Shown: piece by piece, positions 8,190 through 15,742 of the stretch
Layout of the letters: each line of letters begins with the position of its first letter
Numbering within the stretch: position 1 is the stretch's first letter
From: Fen-178 sp963722575
Lineage (GTDB): Bacteria; Acidobacteriota; Terriglobia; Bryobacterales; Bryobacteraceae
Reading direction: 5' to 3'
Assembly: GCA_963722575.1 (NCBI GenBank)
Contig: CAVRNR010000020.1
Coordinates: forward strand, 1-64,000
DNA length: 64,000 nt
The notes under the pieces: model-generated
The model's database searches: none
What the model was told of the DNA's origin: nothing
What the model saw: the letters and a program-made list of their open reading frames with translations, nothing else
Program-made: the position numbers and the translations under genes

Positions 8190-10051
8190 AATGTCTTCAG
8201 GTACTCAATCAGGTCGTTCAACTCGTCCTTGGATAGGTCGTTCGTCACCCCGTGCGTGTCGTGGGGATTGAAGACCGTCCAGATTTCCTCCAACGTGCGT
8301 GCGGACCCGTCGTGCAAATAAGGTCCCTGGAGGGCCACGTTGGTCAATTGGGGAACGTCCACATGTGGCGAACGGTCGGTGGGCTTTACGGTTCCGACAT
8401 CCGCCAATTGCTGGTCAGTGTAATGCGGACCCGAGTGGCACACATAGCATTGATTGGCATCGTCGATGGGCGAGCCGTCTTTCGCGCGGGTGCGATCGAA
8501 AATGGCCTTTCCGCGTTCCTGCTGGGCCGTCAGCTCGCCATCCTGGCGGCGGAACCGGTTGGGGCGCGGTGGAATCGACTTGACGAAGGCGACCAGGTCT
8601 TCCAGTTCCGCCGGCGAATAACTCTGGGCGCGGTAGAAGTACTTCTCGGTGCGCGGCCCGCACTCGGTTTCCAGGTCCGGATTGCCGCCGTTCCATTTGT
8701 ATGGCGCTGTGTCCGCGATATCTTCCAGCAGCCGGTTCTCGACAATATCGATGCCGAAGCCGTCGGGCTCGAGGTCCCACGCCAACTCGTCCAGGGTGGC
8801 CTCGATGTGACAATTGGCGCAGCCGAAGTGCCCCTGGAAGGCGAACCGCGCCGAGTAAAACAGGCGCTCGCCCCGCCGCTCGGGCGTGAGCTTCTCGGGC
8901 CGGCCCAGCGCAATCGTCGAAACGGCGCGGTGCGCCGCCGTGTCGACCACCGAGATGGTGTCGTCGTTCCGGTTGGCTACGTACAATCGTTTGCCGTCCG
9001 GCGAAAGTGCCAGCCCCTTGGGCGCGCGCCCCACGGGAATCCTCGCGGAGACATAATTGGCCGAGGCGGAAAGGTCGTTGGCCATCAGGCGGCGCTCGGC
9101 CGGAGTGGCCGCCCGAATGTACGCCAGCAGCTTCGGAAGGTCGATCGCCGTGACGCTATCCGACCCCGTGGTGCTGACGAAGAGCTGACGATTCCCCGGG
9201 GTCACCGCCACGCCGAAAGGAGGCGTATAGTATCGTTCCAACTCGTCGATGGGGACCTGCACTACCTCGCCGATATCCGCGCCAAACACCGAGAGCGCGT
9301 TGCCAATCACCCAGCCGTGTTCCACGTGCGCCAGCGGGATGAGGTTCTTCGGCCGCATCTCGGCCGCGATCGCCACCCGGCCGCCGTCGGCGGAGACCAC
9401 GTGGAAAACGCCCGCGGCGTCGTGCAACTTTTCGCGCTCCACCACTTCCTGCCGGCCCGTGTCGATCACCGTCACCTCGGATTCGGGCGGCGTCCGGAAC
9501 GGTCCCGGCAGCGGGTAAATGTGCGTGCAATACACGCGCCGGCCGTCCGCGGAGAGCGTCAGGTAGGCGGCGCCGCGCCCGGCCAGCAAGCGCTTGGTCT
9601 CCACGCCGCGCGCCAGGTCGATCACCGAGATATCGTTGCCGATGCGGTTGGCGACGTACAGAAAACGGCCCTCCAAGTCGGCCACGGCCGCGTTGGGCTC
9701 GTAGCCCGCCGCCAGTTGTTTCACCACTTTGAACGATGCCGCGTCAATGACGGAGACCGTGTCGCTCCACGAATTCGCCACGTACAATTGCCGCCCGTCC
9801 GCCGAGAGCGAGACGCTCTTGGGGTGTTGGCCGACGCGAACGCGCCGCGCCACCGTGCCCGCGGACGCATCCACTTCCAGGACTTCGCCGGTACCCTCGC
9901 ACACCACGTAAAGCCGGCTTCCGTTGGCCGCCACCGCGATCTCGATGGGCGACGGATACGCCGGAGACTCGGCTCCCGGCGCCTGAGCGCTGCCCTGGCC
10001 AAACGCCCACAGCGCGGCGCCGGCACACAACATGAGGGGCAAGGCTCGCAT
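8186..10051 (-). CDS. Exported YVTN beta-propeller with dihaem cytochrome-peroxidase-like C-terminus
   Basis: A 621-aa protein with a signal peptide (about 1-23). A YVTN-type seven-blade propeller (blades such as RLYVVCEGTGEVLEVD, QLYVANSWSDTVSVID, RLYVANRNDDTISVVD) is followed from about residue 400 by a c-type cytochrome region. Two haem-binding CxxCH motifs are visible, CANCH and CYVCH, with MauG/CcpA-like context (LTNVALQGPYLHDGSARTLEEIW). Such proteins transfer electrons or oxidise substrates in the periplasm. It overlaps the downstream propeller gene by four bases and follows the ASPIC gene by two bases. No dedicated cytochrome c maturation gene is visible in the window. Confidence 0.85.
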   Translation of the reverse strand: MRALPLMLCAGAALWAFGQGSAQAPGAESPAYPSPIEIAVAANGSRLYVVCEGTGEVLEVDASAGTVARRVRVGQHPKSVSLSADGRQLYVANSWSDTVSVIDAASFKVVKQLAAGYEPNAAVADLEGRFLYVANRIGNDISVIDLARGVETKRLLAGRGAAYLTLSADGRRVYCTHIYPLPGPFRTPPESEVTVIDTGRQEVVEREKLHDAAGVFHVVSADGGRVAIAAEMRPKNLIPLAHVEHGWVIGNALSVFGADIGEVVQVPIDELERYYTPPFGVAVTPGNRQLFVSTTGSDSVTAIDLPKLLAYIRAATPAERRLMANDLSASANYVSARIPVGRAPKGLALSPDGKRLYVANRNDDTISVVDTAAHRAVSTIALGRPEKLTPERRGERLFYSARFAFQGHFGCANCHIEATLDELAWDLEPDGFGIDIVENRLLEDIADTAPYKWNGGNPDLETECGPRTEKYFYRAQSYSPAELEDLVAFVKSIPPRPNRFRRQDGELTAQQERGKAIFDRTRAKDGSPIDDANQCYVCHSGPHYTDQQLADVGTVKPTDRSPHVDVPQLTNVALQGPYLHDGSARTLEEIWTVFNPHDTHGVTNDLSKDELNDLIEYLKTL

Positions 10052-10053
10052 GG

Positions 10054-11682
10054 CTACTTCTCCTCGATGGTCACCACCCGGTCCGCCGGCACGTGCTCCA
10101 GCGTCTGCACCACGCCGCTGGGCCAGGTGACGGTCAGCTTTTCGACGGCGGGCGCTTTGCCCAGCCCGAAGTGCACGCGCCCGTCGTCCTGCGAAAGATA
10201 CCCGGAACCCGCGATGCGCTCGCGCTGTTGGCGCACTCCGCCCGCCACAACTTCGATTTTCGCGCCGATTCCGTCCCGGTTGCTCTTCTTCCCGACCAGC
10301 CGGACACCCAGCCAGTGTGCCCCTCCCGGAGAAGTGTTGCGCAGCAGGACTGCCGGCGCGCCCAGGTTGACGATGAAGGCGTCCATTCGCCCGTCGTTGT
10401 CGTAGTCCGCGAAGGCCGCGCCCCGCCCTACCGACTTGACCTCGGTCTTAGTGCCGAAGAACGGGCCCGCGGTGGAAGACACATCTTCGAATTTCCACTT
10501 GCCCAGGTTGCGGAAGACCGAGTGTTCCTCGGGAATCAGGTGAATGAGTCCCCCGTGCACGATGAACACATCCGGCAGGCCGTCGTTATCGAAGTCCTGT
10601 ACCCCGGTTCCCCAACTGGTGTATTGCGCGGCCAGTTGCGAGATACCAGCCTTGTCGGTCATGTCCTCGAACTGCAAGCCCCCGAGATTCCGGTACAGGC
10701 GGTCGTACTTGGCGTCCGAAACCCACAGATCCACCTTGCCGTCGCCGTCGAAATCCACGAAAACCGGCCCCATGGCGGAAGTGTTCTCGCCGTTTTGCCC
10801 GAATGCCACGCCGGCCTCGGTGGCGATCTCCTTGAAAGTGCCGTCCCGCTGGTTGTGGAAGAGAAAGTTCGCGGTCTTGTCGTTGGCGACATAGATATCG
10901 GGATAGCCATCGCCGTCGAAATCGGCGGCGGTCGCGCCCATGGTCCGGCCCTTGAAAGCGGCGATTCCGGACTTGGCCGAGACGTCGGTAAAGGTCCCGT
11001 CGCAGTTGTTGTGGAACAGCATGTTGGTCTCGGCGGCGTAGTCCAGCGGTCCGGGGTAGTTGTCGGCCGCATAGTAGGCGCGATACTCCGGGTCGAACTT
11101 GACGTAGCGGCCCACGAACAGGTCCACGCAGCCGTCGCGGTCGTAGTCCAGCCACGCGCTGCCGATGGACCAACCGGGAACGCGCAGCCCGGCCTTGGCC
11201 GTCACATCTTCGAAGGTGCCATCGCCCCGATTGCGGTAAAGAGTGACGTGTCCATAGCCGGTGACCAGCAGGTCCTCGTTGCCATCGTTATCGTAGTCGG
11301 CCGCGATGGCTGCCATGCTGAAGAGGTCCGAGCCGACCCCCGCGGCCGATGTGACATCCGTAAACGTGCCATCGCCGTTGTTCCGGTAGAGGTGGTTGTG
11401 GGGCGGAGGGTCCGGCGCCTTGCGCAGCGGGTAGGGGTGCATCCCGTCCCCTAAAGGCTTTCCGGAAACCACGTACAGATCCTGGTAGCCGTCGTTGTTG
11501 TAATCGAACCAGACCGCGCCCGCGCCGGTGCTTTCGAGGAGCGAACCCAACTCCCGGGCCCCGAAGCTGTGCTGGAACGCGATGCCCGCCTTCCGGGTGG
11601 CGTCTTCGAACCGGATCGGCCCCGTGCCGGGCTGCTCCGCGGCCGCCAACAACAAGACCGGAATGAGCAGGCGAACTAGCAT
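10054..11682 (-). CDS. Exported FG-GAP/ASPIC-UnbV (CRTAC1-like) protein
   Basis: A 542-aa secreted protein. A signal peptide (MLVRLLIPVLLLAAAEQ) is followed by repeated FG-GAP/VCBS calcium loops (FDYNNDGYQDLYV, ADYDNDGNEDLLV, LDYDRDGCVDLFV, ADFDGDGYPDIYV, VDFDGDGKVDLWV, QDFDNDGLPDVFI, ADYDNDGRMDAFI) and a C-terminal ASPIC/UnbV domain (WLGVRLVGKKSNRDGIGAKI, VTWPSGVVQTLE). ATG 11682 is preferred over an upstream in-frame start because it gives a signal peptide and a good Shine-Dalgarno sequence (AGGAGAAGCC just before ATG), with eight bases to the upstream stop. It is the paralogue of the proteins at 1836-4772 and 19298-20968. Confidence 0.88.
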   Translation of the reverse strand: MLVRLLIPVLLLAAAEQPGTGPIRFEDATRKAGIAFQHSFGARELGSLLESTGAGAVWFDYNNDGYQDLYVVSGKPLGDGMHPYPLRKAPDPPPHNHLYRNNGDGTFTDVTSAAGVGSDLFSMAAIAADYDNDGNEDLLVTGYGHVTLYRNRGDGTFEDVTAKAGLRVPGWSIGSAWLDYDRDGCVDLFVGRYVKFDPEYRAYYAADNYPGPLDYAAETNMLFHNNCDGTFTDVSAKSGIAAFKGRTMGATAADFDGDGYPDIYVANDKTANFLFHNQRDGTFKEIATEAGVAFGQNGENTSAMGPVFVDFDGDGKVDLWVSDAKYDRLYRNLGGLQFEDMTDKAGISQLAAQYTSWGTGVQDFDNDGLPDVFIVHGGLIHLIPEEHSVFRNLGKWKFEDVSSTAGPFFGTKTEVKSVGRGAAFADYDNDGRMDAFIVNLGAPAVLLRNTSPGGAHWLGVRLVGKKSNRDGIGAKIEVVAGGVRQQRERIAGSGYLSQDDGRVHFGLGKAPAVEKLTVTWPSGVVQTLEHVPADRVVTIEEK

Positions 11683-11690
11683 GGCTTCTC

Positions 11691-12986
11691 CTAATCGGCC
11701 GGTTTGACCATGAGGACGGGTTTCTGGGTGCGCAAAAGAACCTGGGGCACGAGGTTGTCCGGCGCCCGTTCGGGGCCGGCATGGCAGCCCACGCACACCC
11801 GCTGCTCTCCCTTGCGCGCCCAAAACCAACCCTTTTCCGCGGCGACCGTCTTCCCCGCGCCGTCCAGAAGCTCGAAGCGCAGCGGCGTTTCCGATGGCGC
11901 CTGAACATAGAACGAGCCGTCGCTCTCCACCGGCGCCTTCCCCAGCGCCACCGCACTCCCGCGCTTATCGAGCGACCACATACGCACTTCCGCCACGGAT
12001 CCCTTGGGAATCCGCTCCGACTTAGAAATATAACAGTTCAGACACAGCAGATTGGCCCCCTCGCGATTGCCGAGGCTGGAGGGGTGATAGGGAGGCGCCG
12101 GCCGGACGCGCACCGGCACCGGCTGCCAGGCGTTCGGCCCAACCACCTTCACCGGCTGCGCCGACGCTCGCGGCGGGAAACGGCAAATCCAATATGCGCC
12201 CGTCGCTCCCGCGCGGTACGAGGCCAGCCACTCTCCGCCGCCGGTCTCCGCTACCGGACCCACATACTGCCCCTTCGGCAGCGCCAGTTCCACCTGTCCG
12301 GCGCGCGCCGAAGTGAACCGCGCCAGCCCCGTGCCGGTCTGAAAGACGGTGTCCCCGGACGCCAGTTCCGCCGCCGAGTGGCGGTCCGGCCCATGATCGC
12401 AGCGGCGCGTTTCCTCGCCGGAACCGTCGGCGTATACCGTGTAGAGATCGCGAACCGGCGAGGGCGCGGCCGGAAACGGCGCTTCGAAGAGCACGCGCCC
12501 GTCGCGCAAAGTGGCGTCGGGGAGGAAGTTGCCGGGCAGGTAAGTCAGGCGCAGGGCGGCGCCGCCCGCCAGGGGCGCAATCTCGATCTGGAATCCGCTC
12601 GGCGTTCCGCGCGCGTACACGAATTTCCGCTCCGCGGCATAGAACGGCCGGATGCAGTCCTGCGCGCCCGAGGTCAACTGCCGCGGCGTGCCGCCCGCGA
12701 GCGGAACCTCCCAGATCTGCCATGGCTGGCCGGCCTTCTCCTGGGCGGCGATCAGCACAGTAGTGGCGTCCGGGGAAAGCGCGGCATCCGCCGAAACCGC
12801 CAGCGAGGGAGCGAGCACCCGGGAGGCGCCGCCCGAAAGCAGCTTCACTACGGCGCCGGAGGGAAACCGCTCTCCCCCGCGCAACATGGCCTCGGAATCG
12901 TATTGCGGCGCTTCGGTGTACAGCAACCCGCTCGATGGGGCGGTGGTTCCGGCCGCGAGACCCAACAGAGACAAAATTGCCCCCAT
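11691..12986 (-). CDS. Exported PD40/propeller protein with one haem c motif, hydrazine-synthase-alpha-like
   Basis: A 431-aa protein, first gene of the operon. ATG 12986 gives a signal peptide (MGAILSLLGLAAGTTA). TolB-like blades (ALSPDATTVLIAAQ, WEVPLAGGTPRQL, DLYTVYADGSGEETRRC) are followed by a C-x2-C pair (CLNC) and a CVGCH haem-attachment motif near the C-terminus. The order of propeller, Cys pair and single CxxCH resembles proteins annotated as hydrazine synthase alpha-like. The organism need not make hydrazine; the fold similarity is what I claim. No hydrazine synthase beta or gamma subunit is visible. Confidence 0.7.
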   Translation of the reverse strand: MGAILSLLGLAAGTTAPSSGLLYTEAPQYDSEAMLRGGERFPSGAVVKLLSGGASRVLAPSLAVSADAALSPDATTVLIAAQEKAGQPWQIWEVPLAGGTPRQLTSGAQDCIRPFYAAERKFVYARGTPSGFQIEIAPLAGGAALRLTYLPGNFLPDATLRDGRVLFEAPFPAAPSPVRDLYTVYADGSGEETRRCDHGPDRHSAAELASGDTVFQTGTGLARFTSARAGQVELALPKGQYVGPVAETGGGEWLASYRAGATGAYWICRFPPRASAQPVKVVGPNAWQPVPVRVRPAPPYHPSSLGNREGANLLCLNCYISKSERIPKGSVAEVRMWSLDKRGSAVALGKAPVESDGSFYVQAPSETPLRFELLDGAGKTVAAEKGWFWARKGEQRVCVGCHAGPERAPDNLVPQVLLRTQKPVLMVKPAD

Positions 12987-13107
12987 CACTGAGATCACCC
13001 TCAATAGACTAGCAGAGTTTGTTAAGAGTGTCGGCGCTCGGCCGCGACTGCGAGCGGGCATTGTGCGCGGCGCGAAGAAGTCGTATGCTAGGCCCTAGGA
13101 AGGAGCC

Positions 13108-14244
13108 ATGCGGGAGGCAATTGCCAGCGCGGTCGACCGCCGCACCCTCTTGCGGCTGGCGCTTCTGGCCGCGGTGGAGAAGCTGCCTGCAAAGACGCCT
13201 GCGCGCCCGGACGGCCCTGTGCGCAAAGTCGTCCTGGCAACCATCGCCGGGGTCAGAAGGAGAGAGACTTTCGCGACCACGGGGCCGGACAACATCCCGC
13301 GTTTGCGCAACGAGCTGATGCCCCAGTCGCTGTTCTATGAGAACTGCGTGAATGAAGGCGTCACCTCGCACTTCAACACCATCTCGAGCATCCTGACCGG
13401 CGTCTGGCAGCATGTGGACGATTGGGGCCGGGATCTGCCGCGCAACCCCACCCTGATCAACTACCTGCTGAGCCAGTTCCACCTGGATCCCACCCAGACA
13501 TTTGTCGTCACCAGCAATAAGGCGCTGACCGCAAAAATCGGGGCTGGCGGGAACGTGATCCTCACCAAGCAACTTCTCATCGAGGCAGTCGAGCGGATTG
13601 TGATGGGCTACAGCCGGCGGCCGCGCCTCGACCGGGAGACGGTGCTCGGGGAGTTGACGGACGTCATGCAGCAGGATTACGAGCGGATCGGATGGGAGGT
13701 CCCCGGCCCGGCGGCCGTGATGGACCCCAAGCTAAAGCAGACGTTCCTCACCGCTTTGGCGAATTACGTCAAGGGATCGGATAGCGCCATGAGCGGCGAC
13801 GAGCTGACCTTTCTGGTCGCGGCCGAGGTGTTCCGCCGCGTCGAGCCGGCTCTGCTGATGATCAATTTTTCGGACGTTGAGGTGGCGCACTTCGGCGTCT
13901 ACTCGGCCCACCTGGCGGGCATCCGCAACACCGACGCCATTTGCTACCGGCTGTGGAACCTGATCGAGTCTCTTCCGGCCTATGCCGGCAAGACCGCCCT
14001 GGTCATTATGCCGGAGTTCGGGCGGGACCCCGACGGATCCACCACCAACGGCTTTTTCAACCATCGCACCAACACCGAGGAGAACCGGGTGACCTGGATG
14101 ATGGTGCTGGGCCCCTCGGCGGGCAAGCCTACGTATGTGAAGAAGCCCGTGCGGCACATCGATGTAGCGCCCTCCCTGGGGGCCTTCCTGGGCGTGGAGT
14201 GCAGCGAATCGGTGGGCGGGATGCTGCCGGAGTTCCGGGTCTGA
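13108..14244 (+). CDS. Alkaline-phosphatase-fold (sulfatase-like) protein
   Basis: A 378-aa protein transcribed away from the operon. ATG 13108 has a strong Shine-Dalgarno sequence (GGAAGGAGCC). The N-terminus (RRTLLRLALLAAVEKL) looks like a short, possibly Tat-type, export signal. Motifs fit the alkaline phosphatase/sulfatase superfamily: ATIAGVRRRETF near the N-terminus, NFSDVEVAHFGVYSAH, IMPEFGRDPDGS, FFNHRTNTEE and VRHIDVAPSLGAFLG. Family members hydrolyse phosphate or sulfate esters with bound metals. I cannot identify a formylglycine-site Cys or a nucleophile with certainty, so an inactive member or a DUF1501-like exported protein is possible. It is followed after two bases by 14247-15452. 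Confidence 0.65.
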   Translation: MREAIASAVDRRTLLRLALLAAVEKLPAKTPARPDGPVRKVVLATIAGVRRRETFATTGPDNIPRLRNELMPQSLFYENCVNEGVTSHFNTISSILTGVWQHVDDWGRDLPRNPTLINYLLSQFHLDPTQTFVVTSNKALTAKIGAGGNVILTKQLLIEAVERIVMGYSRRPRLDRETVLGELTDVMQQDYERIGWEVPGPAAVMDPKLKQTFLTALANYVKGSDSAMSGDELTFLVAAEVFRRVEPALLMINFSDVEVAHFGVYSAHLAGIRNTDAICYRLWNLIESLPAYAGKTALVIMPEFGRDPDGSTTNGFFNHRTNTEENRVTWMMVLGPSAGKPTYVKKPVRHIDVAPSLGAFLGVECSESVGGMLPEFRV

Positions 14245-14246
14245 CC

Positions 14247-15452
14247 ATGACCGCGATCGACAAAGAGCTGCTCCAACGGTTGCCCAGGACATTCGTGCCC
14301 TCGGTGAACGAGCAACTCGACAAGTGGGACCTGCTGTTCCCCGTCGAGCAGCGCACGCTGCGGAATCAGTTGGACTACCTGGCAGGGCTCTCCCCTGGCG
14401 ACTTCGATGAGTTGTTCCGGCCGGTGAAGGAAGTCGAAGCGAAGATGCAGTTGCCGGGTTGGGAGGCTTCGGGCAAGCGCATCAGCATCTCGGAAACCTC
14501 CCTGCTGGTTCGCTCGCCATACTATACCCAGTGGCGTTCCGAAGTCGAGAAGGTGTTTGCGCAAATCAACGATGAAATTGAGGCCAAGAAAAGCCGCAAA
14601 CCGCGCCGGAACGTAGTTGCATGCCTGTTGCCGGCCGGGCTGCCACTCCCCGCCGGAATCCCTTGGCCCCGGCTGGCTCAGGCGGGCCCGACGCTCACTC
14701 TGCGCGCGCCATTCAACGATGGCGGCGAGCGGTTTTTGCAGGCGCTGGCGGGCCACACGGACCCTGCCGCGGACCCGGCGGAACGCACCTGGGTCTTCGA
14801 GATGGGGGACGAGTTCAGCCGGACCCTGGCGCCGGCGGCGGATGGCGTGACACTACTCTCCTTCGAGGCCCTCGGACCCGCGCGAAAGGCGTTTTTGCAG
14901 CGGCTGAACGTTATTAAGAAGGATCTCCATTCGGCGGACCAGGCCTACGACGACTTGCGCCACCTGAATCTGACTGCATTGTTGGGGAAAGGGTTTGGAC
15001 ACGATCTTCGCCTTTCCGGCTTCATCCGGGACCTGTTTCTCAGCGGCAACGGCGCCTTGCTTTTTGGGAACGCTTTTGTGGAATGGGGCGCTTCGGAGGC
15101 CATGCGCCGGGCTCAACCGCAGCTCGTGATCTGTTCCTTCGGCATTCGCCACAGGATGAAGCCCTTCAGCAGTGTGGCGGTTTTCGAGGACCAGGGGCGG
15201 GCCAACCCCGCGCCGGAGCGGGACGACGCCCCTTCTTCGCTGATTGACGCCCAGATCCTGGCCGAGTATGTCTATCTGACGGCGTCCCGGCTGCCTTCCT
15301 ATGCCGAACAGACGCTTGGCGTGTTCGCCGTCCAGGACTCCAACACCGTCCAGGTGCTGGGCCCGTCGCCCTTCACCGGCCGGCCGTCCGGGCCGCTGGC
15401 TCTCGCCGAGCTGAGCGCCGGCATCGTGCGCTGGATGCGGGAAGGCGCATGA
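14247..15452 (+). CDS. Hypothetical protein coupled to the phosphatase-fold gene
   Basis: A 401-aa protein that I do not recognise. It starts two bases after the stop of 13108-14244, so the two are probably co-translated. No signal peptide or membrane helix is obvious. The middle contains LLPAGLPLPAGIPWPRL and the C-terminal half reads ALLFGNAFVEWGASEAMRRAQPQLVICSFGIRHRMKPFSSVAVFEDQ, then ends with GIVRWMREGA. The phrase ICSFGIRHRMKPFSSV suggests a nucleotide- or substrate-handling alpha/beta core, but this is only an impression. Coupling to a phosphatase-fold protein suggests a shared substrate. Confidence 0.6.
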   Translation: MTAIDKELLQRLPRTFVPSVNEQLDKWDLLFPVEQRTLRNQLDYLAGLSPGDFDELFRPVKEVEAKMQLPGWEASGKRISISETSLLVRSPYYTQWRSEVEKVFAQINDEIEAKKSRKPRRNVVACLLPAGLPLPAGIPWPRLAQAGPTLTLRAPFNDGGERFLQALAGHTDPAADPAERTWVFEMGDEFSRTLAPAADGVTLLSFEALGPARKAFLQRLNVIKKDLHSADQAYDDLRHLNLTALLGKGFGHDLRLSGFIRDLFLSGNGALLFGNAFVEWGASEAMRRAQPQLVICSFGIRHRMKPFSSVAVFEDQGRANPAPERDDAPSSLIDAQILAEYVYLTASRLPSYAEQTLGVFAVQDSNTVQVLGPSPFTGRPSGPLALAELSAGIVRWMREGA

Positions 15453-15529
15453 GAGCGCTTGCAGTCACGCCACGCCATGACTTATTGCGGCTCAAGCGGC
15501 TATCTGCTGAAGAATCCTGAAGAATCGCC

Positions 15530-15558
15530 TTGACAAGGGGTTCACTTTCAACTAGAAT
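15530..15558 (+). promoter_or_regulatory. Sigma70-type promoter for the TonB receptor
   Basis: TTGACA (15530-15535) and TAGAAT (15553-15558) are separated by exactly 17 bases. This is the best promoter match I saw in the window. It lies in the 290-base gap after the hypothetical gene and points at the TonB-dependent receptor. Transcription would start near 15565 and leave a leader of about 178 bases. Confidence 0.75.
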
Positions 15559-15620
15559 CCTTCCGAGGCGGCTAAGTAAGCGATTATCGTGTGTTGATCG
15601 CTTCTTCGCAGCAGAACCCG

Positions 15621-15742
15621 CGTATGGGTCTCAGAGGCGCCCACATGCCGGGTTAGTGCGCTGAGACGCCGGGGTATGAGAGGCCCCGCAGGGGAAAACG
15701 GGATAGGGCTGGGGGTGTGTCAGTAGCAAAGTGAGGTTTGGC
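15621..15742 (+). promoter_or_regulatory. Structured 5' leader of the TonB receptor mRNA
   Basis: The leader between the promoter and ATG 15743 can fold. GTCTCAG (15628-15634) pairs perfectly with CTGAGAC (15661-15667). Further down, CCCC (15684-15687) can pair with GGGG (15691-15694). It then carries the Shine-Dalgarno-like GTGAGG (15731-15736). It does not match the conserved cores of TPP, cobalamin, SAM or c-di-GMP riboswitches that I know. It may be an unassigned cis-regulatory RNA or only a GC-rich leader. Confidence 0.4.

Noticed and set aside
15621..15742. A TPP or cobalamin riboswitch in the TonB receptor leader
   Set aside because: CTGAGA occurs, but the other conserved TPP elements (ACCTGA, GGGAA context) and the cobalamin box (GCCACTG, CAGGA core) are absent.
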